Program-made: the position numbers and the translations under genes
Notes under the pieces: model-generated
Databases searched by the model: none
Told to the model about the DNA's origin: nothing
Seen by the model: only the letters and a program-made list of their open reading frames with translations
In this document: positions 46,396-54,715 of the stretch, piece after piece
Position numbering within the stretch: the stretch's first letter is position 1
How the letters are laid out: each line of letters starts with the position of its first letter
Assembly: GCA_947494975.1 (NCBI GenBank)
Contig: CANLXA010000003.1
Coordinates: forward strand, 868,001-932,000
Direction: 5' to 3'
DNA length: 64,000 nucleotides
Source of the DNA: an uncultured Roseicyclus sp.
GTDB lineage: Bacteria > Pseudomonadota > Alphaproteobacteria > Rhodobacterales > Rhodobacteraceae

Positions 46396-46568
46396 GGGGC
46401 GGAGCGTTGGCGCGCTCCACCCCCGGTGTCAAGAACGCCCGTATGTCTTGCCCACTAAATGATTGATTTGACGCATCTTCGCGGCTACGGTTTTGCCAAT
46501 CATGTCCCGATAGGGCCGTTGTGCGACGGTCAGCCATGGGGGCGGAGCGCGCCATTGGGATGGTCACG

Positions 46569-46787
46569 ATGTCGGATAAATCGGCGAAAAGCGGGGCGAA
46601 ACCGTCGTTGAGCGACGATGATATCGCAACCTATACGCGGCGCCCCGGGCCACAGGGCGGTGCTCTCGGAACCGATGCCGATGCCCATGCCGGACCCGAT
46701 GTGGACGTCCATGCGCCGACCGATGTGGATACCGATACGGCCAAGGGCGCGGGCAGCGACAAAGCGACGGACAAGGATACGAGCTAG
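46569..46787 (+). CDS. Small acidic protein, 72 residues
   Basis: A short frame, MSDKSAKSGAKPSLSDDDIA, followed by YTRRPG and an Asp/Ala/Val-rich low-complexity tail. It lies in the gap between trkH and the Tat-lipoprotein gene. The start is weakly supported (GGGATGG upstream). It has no known relatives that I recognise. Confidence 0.4.
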   Translation: MSDKSAKSGAKPSLSDDDIATYTRRPGPQGGALGTDADAHAGPDVDVHAPTDVDTDTAKGAGSDKATDKDTS

Positions 46788-46870
46788 CCGATCAAACACC
46801 CGCGCCCCTGCCCATTACGGGGGACTCGATATTTCAACCCCAGCCTGATTTTGCAAGGGAGACACCCGAG

Positions 46871-47203
46871 ATGGATGACAACAGCAACGACAAGAAGACA
46901 AAGGTGCCTGCTGCCGGCAACCCTTTGACGGAAGACCAGATCAAGACCAAACGCGTGGATCGCCGGACGCTGCTGCGCAGCGCGGGCCTTGCCGGTCTGG
47001 GTGCGGGCACCTTGGGTGTGACCGGCTGCGTTGTCGTCCCTGTGGGCTCCGGCATCACCGATGTCGACAACGGCAACATCACCGACCCGGTTGGCGCCGG
47101 GCGCGGGTCGCCGCGCGCCAGCTATACCGGGATCACGGATCGCGATTGGGGCGGGAACATCACCGATCCGGGCGGCCGTGGCCGGGGGCAGCCTTACTAC
47201 TAA
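46871..47203 (+). CDS. Small twin-arginine lipoprotein-like protein with an internal repeat
   Basis: A 110-residue protein: a charged N-terminus, a twin-arginine signal VDRRTLLRSAGLAGLGAG ending in a cysteine (VTGC), then a short Gly/Asp-rich mature part with two copies of a GITD...GNITDP...GRG unit. AAGGGAGA precedes the ATG. It is probably exported folded and lipidated. No cofactor or catalytic motif is visible. A terminator follows. Confidence 0.72.
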   Translation: MDDNSNDKKTKVPAAGNPLTEDQIKTKRVDRRTLLRSAGLAGLGAGTLGVTGCVVVPVGSGITDVDNGNITDPVGAGRGSPRASYTGITDRDWGGNITDPGGRGRGQPYY

Positions 47204-47225
47204 GGCCTGCCATCCCTCAGATCGG

Positions 47226-47254
47226 AAAACCCCTGAGATATTCTCGGGGGTTTT
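47226..47254. terminator. Bidirectional terminator
   Basis: A stem of about 12 bp (one G-T pair) flanked by A residues on the left and a T-rich tract on the right lies between the Tat-lipoprotein gene and the converging folE2, so it can serve both. Confidence 0.8.
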
Positions 47255-47286
47255 CCTTTTTTCATCAATGCGCTGTCTGTCGACGT

Positions 47287-48375
47287 TCAACCTGCATGGA
47301 TGAGGGACGGGAACAGCATCGGGTCAAGACTGACCTCCGCAAAGGTATCCCCTTCCGTCAGCAGGCTGACGGCATCATGGCTGTGCAGGCTTTCCTGATG
47401 GCTGGCCATTACGCGGAAATCGCCGACGCCTTTGTTAGCCTGTAGCTGTTCGGCGAACAGGCGCGCGGCATCCTCGACGAAGATCGGGTTGGCGGCGTTC
47501 AACTCGGCGAAGGCTTGCTCGTCTTCGCGTTTGACCATCACCTGTGTCTCGGTCGGCACGCCACTGCGCGCCATCTCGATCAGATCCTCGAACCAGACGC
47601 CTTCGCCCTTCAACTCCACCGACAGCCGCGCAACGGAGCGCTGCGAATGGGGTGTGGCCAACTGCCCGCGCGTGGCGCGCGCATGCTCCGCCAGTTCCAG
47701 CGAACAGGGGCAGGTTGATGAATAGACATAGTCGAGATGCACGATCCGCTGCCGCACGCCGTCCTTCTCGACCAGTTCCAACGCGATATCGTAATATTGC
47801 CAGCCGTTGAGGCCTGAACGCAGGCTTTCCACCTGCATCGGATAGCTCAACCGCATCTGGATGCGGGCATCGAAACTCTCGAGATCGGCTTTGTAATCGT
47901 CCAACGCCGCTTCGATCACATCGAAGCCGAAGAGGTCATCGGCATGGGCATAGAAGGACCGCATGATGCGGCTCATGTTGATGCCCTTCTTGTCGGCCTC
48001 AAGGCTGACCGTGCCGGTGACGGACGTCTCCAGCATGGCCTCGCCGCCGCCCCGCACGGCGTAGCGGATCGGCAGGCGGAAATTCGAGATGCCCACATGC
48101 TGAATGCGCCGGTTGGCGCCCTGGATCAACGAGGCCGGGCCGTTCTGCAAATCGGGGAGCGACGCCTTGTAGGCAGCATCCACCTTGAATTCTTCTGGGT
48201 AATCTCGTCGGAACTCGGGGTAGGTCCGCGCGCGCAACATCCGCGCCACATCGGGGTCCAAAGCGTCCATCTGGTCGCGACTGGCTCCCTCGGCCCAATT
48301 GGTCAAAAGTGCCAACGCCTCAGCCAGTTGAGCGGCATCTTGGTCGTGATTGGCGGTCTTAACATGAACGTTCAT
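47287..48375 (-). CDS. folE2: GTP cyclohydrolase FolE2
   Basis: A 362-residue GTP cyclohydrolase of the IB (FolE2) type, making 7,8-dihydroneopterin triphosphate for folate or queuosine. Motifs are VGISNFRLPIRYAVRGGG, GINMSRIMRSFYAHADDL and the cysteine site YVYSSTCPCSLELAEHA. A strong AAGGAGG precedes the ATG. FolE2 works with several metals and is often induced in zinc shortage; I could not find a convincing Zur box in the upstream gap. Confidence 0.95.
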   Translation of the reverse strand: MNVHVKTANHDQDAAQLAEALALLTNWAEGASRDQMDALDPDVARMLRARTYPEFRRDYPEEFKVDAAYKASLPDLQNGPASLIQGANRRIQHVGISNFRLPIRYAVRGGGEAMLETSVTGTVSLEADKKGINMSRIMRSFYAHADDLFGFDVIEAALDDYKADLESFDARIQMRLSYPMQVESLRSGLNGWQYYDIALELVEKDGVRQRIVHLDYVYSSTCPCSLELAEHARATRGQLATPHSQRSVARLSVELKGEGVWFEDLIEMARSGVPTETQVMVKREDEQAFAELNAANPIFVEDAARLFAEQLQANKGVGDFRVMASHQESLHSHDAVSLLTEGDTFAEVSLDPMLFPSLIHAG

Positions 48376-48506
48376 GTGCCACCTCCTTCCCTGTTCCTAC
48401 GCCGACGCAATATGGGGCGTAGTGCGAAATTCGAAAGCCTTGTTTTTGAATTGTTACACGCTAACGCGGCGCGGCGGAGCCGTATTCCCCTGTAGTTCAA
48501 GGGAAA

Positions 48507-49238
48507 TCAGCCGAACCGGGTCACGAAATTTTGCAAAATCCGTTCCGGAACCGTGATCGTTTCGGCGAGCACGGACCGGGTCAACGGGACGGCATCGTCC
48601 GGCGCGAAATAGCCCCGGTGCTTGTAGATCGCGATGCGATTGGCAAAGTTCTCCCCCCGCGCTTCGGGGTGGAACTGGGTCGCATAGACGTTCCGGCCCG
48701 CGCGGATCATCTGAAACGGACATGGCACAGACGAGACGAGATGCACCGCACTTTCGGGGAGATCCTCCACCGCCTCCTTGTGACCGACCAGCGCGCGGAA
48801 CTGGCCCGGGAGATCGCGAAGCAACGGGTCGGATGCGCCCGCCTCTGTCACGTTGCAATCGACACCGCCAATTGGCTCCCCAAAACGGCCCTTGCCCACC
48901 GGCGCATTCAGGGCCGCGCCGAGGATCCCCATCCCGTAGCAACAGCCCAGAAACGGCATGTCCCGGCCCAAGACCTGAGGCATCAGGCCCATGATATCGG
49001 CCTCGATCCGGGCTTCCAGCGGGTCTTTCGCCGCGGGGTCATCGCTTACGCATCCCGGCCCGCCGCCCACGATGATGCCGGCGTAATCGCCGAGCGACAG
49101 CGCGGGCAACGGCGCCTGATCCAAGCGCACGCGGTGCACCTGATCCTCCGCCAGCCCACCCCGGGCCACGAAGGCGTCGAATTCCTCATCCGCCGCCTCG
49201 TCTTCCGGTCGCAATTGCAGGATCAGGAATCGGCTCAT
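48507..49238 (-). CDS. Class I glutamine amidotransferase-like protein
   Basis: A 243-residue GATase1-domain protein with the nucleophile cysteine in MPFLGCCYGMGILGAAL and the histidine-glutamate pair in YATQFHPEARGENF. It resembles stand-alone GMP-synthase-like amidotransferases whose acceptor is unknown. It is the third gene of the metZ operon, its start overlapping the GNAT stop by 4 bp (ATGA). Confidence 0.88.
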   Translation of the reverse strand: MSRFLILQLRPEDEAADEEFDAFVARGGLAEDQVHRVRLDQAPLPALSLGDYAGIIVGGGPGCVSDDPAAKDPLEARIEADIMGLMPQVLGRDMPFLGCCYGMGILGAALNAPVGKGRFGEPIGGVDCNVTEAGASDPLLRDLPGQFRALVGHKEAVEDLPESAVHLVSSVPCPFQMIRAGRNVYATQFHPEARGENFANRIAIYKHRGYFAPDDAVPLTRSVLAETITVPERILQNFVTRFG

Positions 49239-49729
49239 GCAGCAGCGAACCGCCGTGTCAGGTGCTTTTCCATGACCGCATTGGGGATTTTCACGCCGCC
49301 GCGCTCAACCTCCTGCCGTTTGACCAGCCGCCATCCATGCTTGCGAAAGAACGGCTGCGCCAGAAGGCTCGCCTCGGTATCCAGCCGCTGCAGCCCGCGA
49401 ACCCGGGCCCGCCCCTCGATCACCGCATAAAGCGCATCGGCCACACCCTTGCCCATCGCCTCCGGCGCGACATAGGCGAAATCAAGATAGCCGGTGTCCA
49501 TGTCGAGGGTCATGAACCCCTGATGCACGCCGCCGCGTTCCGCCACAAGTGTATCGGCCTCCTCCACCCGCGCCCGCCAACCGGCCGAAGTGGGGGGGCG
49601 GTCGCACCAGGCCTCCCGCTGCGCCGCGTCGTAATGCTCCGCCGTGCCTTCCTGAACCGCCCTGTGAAAGAGCGTTGCCAGCCCGATTGCATCTGCGGGC
49701 CGATAGGGTCGGATAATCAAGCCATTCAT
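49235..49729 (-). CDS. GNAT-family N-acetyltransferase
   Basis: A 164-residue GNAT protein with LIIRPYRPADAIGLATLFHR at the N-terminus and the acetyl-CoA loop in APEAMGKGVADALYAVIEG. The region ASLLAQPFFRKHGWRLVKRQ is typical of this branch. Substrate unknown. It overlaps metZ upstream and the amidotransferase downstream, each by 4 bp, so all three are coupled. Confidence 0.88.
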   Translation of the reverse strand: MNGLIIRPYRPADAIGLATLFHRAVQEGTAEHYDAAQREAWCDRPPTSAGWRARVEEADTLVAERGGVHQGFMTLDMDTGYLDFAYVAPEAMGKGVADALYAVIEGRARVRGLQRLDTEASLLAQPFFRKHGWRLVKRQEVERGGVKIPNAVMEKHLTRRFAAA

Positions 49730-50919
49730 GCCAGCGCCAAAGCCCCCTTCAGGTCCGCGATCAGATCGGCCGGGTCCTCCAGACCCACCGACAGGCGGAT
49801 CAGGCCGGGCGTGATCCCCAGTTCGGCCCGTTGCTCATCGGTCAGCCGTTGATGCGTTGTGGTGGTGGGATGGGTCACGATGGATTTCGCATCGCCCAGA
49901 TTGTTGGAGATCTTGATGATCTCCAGCGCGTTCAGTACACGAAACGCCGCCGCCTGCCCGCCCGCAACCTCCAAAGCGATCACCGTGCCGGGTTCTTCCA
50001 ACTGCCGTCGGGCCAGATCATGCTGGGGATGAGAGGCAAGGCCGGGATAGATCACGCGCGTCAGGCCTGCGGCACCCTCGAGCGCCTCGGCAATCGCCTG
50101 CGCGCTGGCCGCCTGCGCCCGGCACCGCAAATCCACGGTCTCCAGCGACTTCAGCATCACCCAGGCGTTGAACGGCGACATCGCCCCGCCCGTATGCTTC
50201 AAATAGGGCTCCACCGTTTTGCGGATGAACTGCTCGGTACCCAGGATGACACCGCCCAGGCAGCGCCCCTGCCCGTCGATATGCTTGGTGGCGGAATAGA
50301 CGACCACATCCGCCCCCTGCCCGATCGCATCACCAAAGACGGGGGTGGAGAACACGTTGTCACAAATCACGGTCGCGCCGACCTCGTGGGCGATGGCGGA
50401 AACGGCCTCGATATCGATCATCTCAAGTGTTGGGTTGGAGAGCGACTCGAAGAACACCGCCTTGGTGTCGGGCCGCATGGCCGCGCGCCAGGCATCCAGA
50501 TCGGTGCCGTCCACGAATGTTACCTCCACGCCATAGCGCGTCAGCACGTCTTCAAGGATGTAGAGGCACGAGCCGAAAAGCGCCCGGGACGACACCACGT
50601 GATCGCCCGCGCGCAGCATCGACACCAGCGCGCCATTGACCGCCGCCATGCCCGATGCGGTGGCAAACGCCGCCTCCGCCCCTTCCAGGGCCGCGATGCG
50701 GTCCTCGAACATCGCCACCGTAGGGTTGCCATAACGGGCATAGATGAATTCGTCCGGGCCAGCCTCGATAAACCGGGCCTCCGCGGCCTCGGCGCTGTCG
50801 TAGACAAAGCCCTGGGTCAGAAACATTGCCTCCGACAATTCGCCATACTGGCTCCGGCGTGTGCCGGAATGCACCGCGCGGGTGCGTTTCGACCATGACT
50901 TCCGAGCATTATCCTTCAT
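49726..50919 (-). CDS. metZ: O-succinylhomoserine sulfhydrylase
   Basis: A 397-residue PLP enzyme of the Cys/Met metabolism family that makes homocysteine from an activated homoserine and sulphide. The PLP lysine is in VVYSATKHIDGQGRCLGGVI; other marks are FIYARYGNPTVAMFEDRIAA and ATASGMAAVNGALVS. The MetZ assignment is preferred over cystathionine enzymes from overall pattern and from the SAM-II riboswitch in front. AGGAAGGA lies 9 bp before the ATG. It heads an operon with GNAT and amidotransferase genes. Confidence 0.93.
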   Translation of the reverse strand: MKDNARKSWSKRTRAVHSGTRRSQYGELSEAMFLTQGFVYDSAEAAEARFIEAGPDEFIYARYGNPTVAMFEDRIAALEGAEAAFATASGMAAVNGALVSMLRAGDHVVSSRALFGSCLYILEDVLTRYGVEVTFVDGTDLDAWRAAMRPDTKAVFFESLSNPTLEMIDIEAVSAIAHEVGATVICDNVFSTPVFGDAIGQGADVVVYSATKHIDGQGRCLGGVILGTEQFIRKTVEPYLKHTGGAMSPFNAWVMLKSLETVDLRCRAQAASAQAIAEALEGAAGLTRVIYPGLASHPQHDLARRQLEEPGTVIALEVAGGQAAAFRVLNALEIIKISNNLGDAKSIVTHPTTTTHQRLTDEQRAELGITPGLIRLSVGLEDPADLIADLKGALALA

Positions 50920-51007
50920 GCCCCATTCCTTCCTGTCATCGGTCCGGGGGTCGGCCCCGAAGCCATATGGGCGGTCGGGGCAGGCGCTGAAACCTCAGCC
51001 GCCGCGA

Positions 51008-51061
51008 CCTCTTTAGCGGAATGTTTAACGTGGCCCGCAATCCGGTTCACAAATCGCCACG
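51008..51061 (-). ncRNA. SAM-II riboswitch (metZ leader)
   Basis: Read on the minus strand, CGTGGC (51061-51056) and GCCACG (51034-51029) form stem P1. The loop between them has GATTTG and AACCGGATTGC, matching the GAUUUAACCGUAUUGC loop of the SAM-II class. After P1 comes TTAAACATTCCGCTAAAGAGG, split as TTAAACATT and GCTAAAGAGG, which matches the 3' pseudoknot strand. It sits 89 nt before metZ. SAM binding should reduce metZ expression; two hairpins (near 50986-50999 and 50945-50959) may form the platform. Confidence 0.88.
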
Positions 51062-51255
51062 GGCGCTTGGCTACGCCCGTGTGCTCAACCCGTCAAGGCG
51101 CAAACGTGTGAACCGGGGGAGACGCCCACCCGCTTTCCCCCTTGTGATTGCGCCATATCGTCCCGATCTCTACCCCACCAGCCGATGGGTGGCATCAAAC
51201 CGCCTGTGTCTCTGGTTTTTGCAGGGAAATCTGCATATCGTTGCTGTGGAAAAGA

Positions 51256-51273
51256 CCTGCCAAACATGGCAGG
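51256..51273 (+). other. Short hairpin before the XpaC-TelA cluster
   Basis: CCTGCC and GGCAGG form a perfect 6-bp stem around AAACAT, 31 bp before the small membrane peptide gene at 51304. It has no T tract, so it is more likely an operator or a leader element than a terminator. 51062-51255 shows no gene. Confidence 0.35.
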
Positions 51274-51303
51274 ACACTAAAAAGTCGGACGGACGGGGCC
51301 ATT

Positions 51304-51393
51304 ATGTCATCAAGCTTTCTCCAAGGCGTTTCCTTCTTCGTGCTGGTCCTTGTGATCGTGGGCGCGATCTTTGGCGGATATGGGGCTCTGTAG
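51304..51393 (+). CDS. Tiny single-helix membrane peptide (29 residues)
   Basis: MSSSFLQGVSFFVLVLVIVG plus AIFGGYGAL encodes almost only a transmembrane helix. It stops 3 bp before the XpaC-like gene, so it is probably the first gene of that operon. A longer frame from 51148 exists but its extra part lacks features. A weak GGGG precedes the ATG. It may be a small subunit or regulator of the cluster. Confidence 0.5.
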   Translation: MSSSFLQGVSFFVLVLVIVGAIFGGYGAL

Positions 51394-51396
51394 CCC

Positions 51397-52335
51397 ATGT
51401 CGAAACGCTTCGGAGGCGAATTCAGCCCAACCGGCACCCGCGACGGCACAACGCCCCGCGAGACCGTGACCCATCAAAAGATGGAGATTGCGCCCTTCAA
51501 GGGCCGCAAGCCGCTGCGCCACGGGGCCAAGCTGAATATCCTGTTCCTTCTGCCGCTTCTGGTGATCTTTCCGGCCGTCCTGTTCAGTTCCGGCGTCACG
51601 CAGATGGCCACCGATCTGGCGGGCGGTGCGATGCTGCTTCTGTCAGCCTGGCTCACGCGCGACGGCGTGCGGGCGGAGGATGCCTTCAACGAACGCAAGG
51701 TGGCGCGCAAACCGGCCATCCCGCGCAAGATCTTCGGCTCCATCGGCACCGGTATTGGCGTGGCGCTTCTGATCCTCGGGGGCTCCGGCTTCGGCGTGTC
51801 CGAGCTTGTGGCCGCCAACATCGTCGGTTTCCTTGCGGCCGGGCTGCACCTGTTCTCCTTCGGGCTCGATCCGTTGAAGAACAAGGGGATGGAGGGTGTG
51901 GATACCTTCACCTCCGACCGTGTGGCCCGCAAGATCGAAGAGGCCGAGGCACTTCTGACCGAACAAAGGGACGCCATCCTGCGCGCCCGGGACCGGCAGT
52001 TGGAGGCCCGCGTGGATCAGTTCCAAACCACCGTGCGCGCGCTTTTCCGGCAGGTCGAGGAAGATCCGCGCGACCTGAATGCCGCACGCCGCTATCTGGG
52101 CGTCTACCTGCAGGGCGCGCGGGACGCCACGGTGCAATTCGCCAACCTTTACGCCAACAAACGCGACGATCAGATCCGCTCGGATTACGTCGCCTTCCTC
52201 GACGATCTCGAACAGAATTTCGCGGCCCGCAAGGAGACGCTGCTGATCGATGATCGCACCAATTTCGACGTGGAGATCGAGGTCCTGCAGGATCGACTGA
52301 ACCGCGAGACACAATATCTGGAAAGACAGGGATAA
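51397..52335 (+). CDS. XpaC-like membrane protein
   Basis: A 312-residue protein of the XpaC (5-bromo-4-chloroindolyl phosphate hydrolysis protein) family. Two hydrophobic regions lie near residues 48-85 and 110-150 (IFGSIGTGIGVALLILGGSG), followed by a long coiled-coil tail (EEAEALLTEQRDAILRARDR, LEQNFAARKETLLIDDRTNF). XpaC and TelA genes are frequently adjacent and linked to envelope or toxic-anion stress. TelA follows 5 bp later. No hydrolase motif is obvious. Confidence 0.83.
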   Translation: MSKRFGGEFSPTGTRDGTTPRETVTHQKMEIAPFKGRKPLRHGAKLNILFLLPLLVIFPAVLFSSGVTQMATDLAGGAMLLLSAWLTRDGVRAEDAFNERKVARKPAIPRKIFGSIGTGIGVALLILGGSGFGVSELVAANIVGFLAAGLHLFSFGLDPLKNKGMEGVDTFTSDRVARKIEEAEALLTEQRDAILRARDRQLEARVDQFQTTVRALFRQVEEDPRDLNAARRYLGVYLQGARDATVQFANLYANKRDDQIRSDYVAFLDDLEQNFAARKETLLIDDRTNFDVEIEVLQDRLNRETQYLERQG

Positions 52336-52340
52336 ACGCA

Positions 52341-53549
52341 ATGCAATCTGAGACCCATATGCAGGCCAAGGAAGTTGAAACGCTTGTTGAGGAGCTGAAC
52401 GCCGTGGTGCTGCCCGAACCCTCTGCCGATCTTGTCCCCCTGCCCGAGGCCGACGCGCCCACCCAGGAAGAAATCCGAACCCGGATGAACGAGATCGACA
52501 TGGCCGACACGAATTCCATCGTGTCCTTCGGCTCTGCCGCCCAGGCCGAGCTGCAGCAGATTTCCCAAGCCATGCTGGCTGGCGTGAAAAACAAGGATGT
52601 TGGCCCTGCGGGCGACAGCTTGCGCGAAATCGTCGGCACGATCCGCGGCTTCTCCGTCGATGAGCTGGACCCCAACCGCAAGCAAAGCTGGTGGGAACGC
52701 CTGTTCGGCAAGGCCAAGCCGATCCACGACTTCATGGCAAAATACGAGGATGTGCAGGAGCAGATCGACAAGATCACCGACAACCTGCTGGCCCATGAGC
52801 ACACGCTGATGAAGGACATCAAGTCGCTCGACAAGCTCTATGAGAAGACGCTCGATTTCTATGACGAGCTGGCGCTCTACATCGCCGCCGGTGAGGAGAA
52901 GCTGAAAGACCTCGATGAAAATGTCATCCCCGCCAAGGAGGCCGAAGTGCAGGCCGCCCCCGAGGATGATCAGGTGATCAAGGCACAGGAGCTGCGCGAC
53001 ATGCGCGCCGCCCGCGACGATCTGGAACGCCGGGTGCATGACCTCAAGCTGACCCGCCAGGTGACGATGCAATCGCTGCCGTCGATCCGCCTGGTGCAGG
53101 AAAACGACAAATCGCTGGTCACCAAGATCAACTCGACCCTCGTGAACACGGTGCCGCTGTGGGAAACCCAACTGGCCCAGGCCGTTACGATCCAGCGCTC
53201 CACCGAGGCCGCCAAGGCGGTGAAGGAAGCCACCGACCTCACCAACGAGCTTCTGACCCGCAATGCCGAGAACCTGCGTGAAAGCAACCGCATGGTCCGT
53301 CAGGAGATGGAGCGGGGTGTCTTCGACATCGAAGCCGTGAAGAAGGCCAATGCGGAATTGATCGCCACAATCAACGAAAGCCTTGAGATCGCCGATGAAG
53401 GCAAGCGCAAGCGCGCCGAGGCAGAGCGTGAGATGGAGAAGATGGAGGCCGAACTGCGCGACACCCTGTCGGCGGCGTCCGCCCGGCGCCCGGCACCGGT
53501 GGATGGCGATGTGATCGACGGGGATGCCGCACCCGCCGCCAATTCCTGA
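52341..53549 (+). CDS. telA: TelA-like toxic anion resistance protein
   Basis: A 402-residue soluble, almost entirely helical protein of the TelA/KlaA family (KQSWWERLFGKAKPIHDFMA, NLLAHEHTLMKDIKSLDKLY, IRLVQENDKSLVTKINSTLV, LLTRNAENLRESNRMVRQEM). Coiled coils dominate. The family was named for tellurite resistance on plasmids, but chromosomal members act in general envelope stress. It starts 5 bp after the XpaC-like gene and is followed 14 bp later by a lipoprotein gene. Confidence 0.93.
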   Translation: MQSETHMQAKEVETLVEELNAVVLPEPSADLVPLPEADAPTQEEIRTRMNEIDMADTNSIVSFGSAAQAELQQISQAMLAGVKNKDVGPAGDSLREIVGTIRGFSVDELDPNRKQSWWERLFGKAKPIHDFMAKYEDVQEQIDKITDNLLAHEHTLMKDIKSLDKLYEKTLDFYDELALYIAAGEEKLKDLDENVIPAKEAEVQAAPEDDQVIKAQELRDMRAARDDLERRVHDLKLTRQVTMQSLPSIRLVQENDKSLVTKINSTLVNTVPLWETQLAQAVTIQRSTEAAKAVKEATDLTNELLTRNAENLRESNRMVRQEMERGVFDIEAVKKANAELIATINESLEIADEGKRKRAEAEREMEKMEAELRDTLSAASARRPAPVDGDVIDGDAAPAANS

Positions 53550-53563
53550 CCACAGGAGAGACC

Positions 53564-54496
53564 GTGCCCCGCATATCCCTTTCCGTTGTTCTGGCGATCG
53601 GCACGCTGGCCCTGAGCGCCTGCATTACGCCCGCCCCCGAAACCTCCCCCCGGCCCGAGCCGCGGGTGGAGGTCGAGGTGGCGGAGCCGTCGCAGGAAAG
53701 CCAGTCCTTCGCGCGCTACTACCGCAGCGTGGAGGCGCGACTGGTGGGACAGGGCATGTTGCGGACCGATGCGGGCGGGCCGGATACCCCGTTTTCGGCC
53801 GATCAGCTGGCGCGGAATTTCGAGCGGATCGCGCTGTACGATGAATACCAGTTGCAGGGCGACCGCTTCGTCGCCCGCCAGACGGAATCGCGCCTGCGGC
53901 GGTGGTCAGGCCCGGTGCGCATCCAACCGCATTTCGGCGACTCGGTCGATGATCGGCAGCAGGCGGAAGACCGGTCGGTTCTGACAACCTATGCCACCCG
54001 CCTTGCGCGCCTCACCGGCCACCCGATCCGGTCCGTCAGCTCCGGTGGCAATTTTCACGTCCTATACATGAGCACCGACAGCCTGTCCGAGGTGGAACCG
54101 CTTCTGCGGGACCTCGTCCCCGGCATCACCGCCCCCACGATCCGCGAGATCCAGACCCTCGGGCGGCTGACCTTCTGCTCGGTCTACGCCTTCTCGCCGT
54201 CGGGCAGCTCCGACTATGTGGCGGCCATTGCCGTGATCCGGGATGAGCATCCCGACCTTCTGCGCCGGTCCTGCGTGCACGAGGAGGTGGCCCAGGGCCT
54301 CGGCCTGCCCAATGACAGCCCCGCCGCGCGCCCGTCGATCTTCAACGACGATGAGGAATTCGCGCTGTTGACCCGCCATGATGAGCTTCTGCTGACCATG
54401 CTCTACGATCCGCGCCTGACCCCCGGCCTCGGCCCGGAAGAAGCGCGGCCCATCGTGCGCCAGATCGCAAGCGAGCTTCTCGGCGGCCCCTCCTGA
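53564..54496 (+). CDS. DUF2927 lipoprotein
   Basis: A 310-residue lipoprotein: signal with lipobox LSAC at about residue 20, a Pro/Glu-rich linker, then the DUF2927 domain, which carries CVHEEVAQGLGLPNDSPAAR and the end LTRHDELLLTMLYDPRLTPG. The His-Glu-Glu and the following acidic residues resemble a zinc-protease-like site, but the activity is unproven. CAGGAGAG precedes the ATG. It is the periplasmic member of the TelA cluster. Confidence 0.83.
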   Translation: MPRISLSVVLAIGTLALSACITPAPETSPRPEPRVEVEVAEPSQESQSFARYYRSVEARLVGQGMLRTDAGGPDTPFSADQLARNFERIALYDEYQLQGDRFVARQTESRLRRWSGPVRIQPHFGDSVDDRQQAEDRSVLTTYATRLARLTGHPIRSVSSGGNFHVLYMSTDSLSEVEPLLRDLVPGITAPTIREIQTLGRLTFCSVYAFSPSGSSDYVAAIAVIRDEHPDLLRRSCVHEEVAQGLGLPNDSPAARPSIFNDDEEFALLTRHDELLLTMLYDPRLTPGLGPEEARPIVRQIASELLGGPS

Positions 54497-54715
54497 TCCG
54501 CGCTCTACGCGCACGTCGTCGGCGGCGCGTATAAACTGGCCCTTCCGCCGCTCCGTATGGAACGGCGGCGCTATCGCCCCAAAAGGGGTGAAAAAGGCGA
54601 CGGATTTCCCTCCCCCAATTCCCTGTAGATTGGGGAAGGTCGTCCCTATATCATAGCTGAAAGCACAACAGTCGGCGGCCGCGCCGGCGCAGGTTTCAAC
54701 AGGGGATATTGCCCA

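Noticed and set aside
48376-48506. Zur box in front of folE2
   Set aside because: I looked for a TGTTATA-type palindrome typical of zinc regulation and found only weak AT-rich matches such as TTGTTACA.
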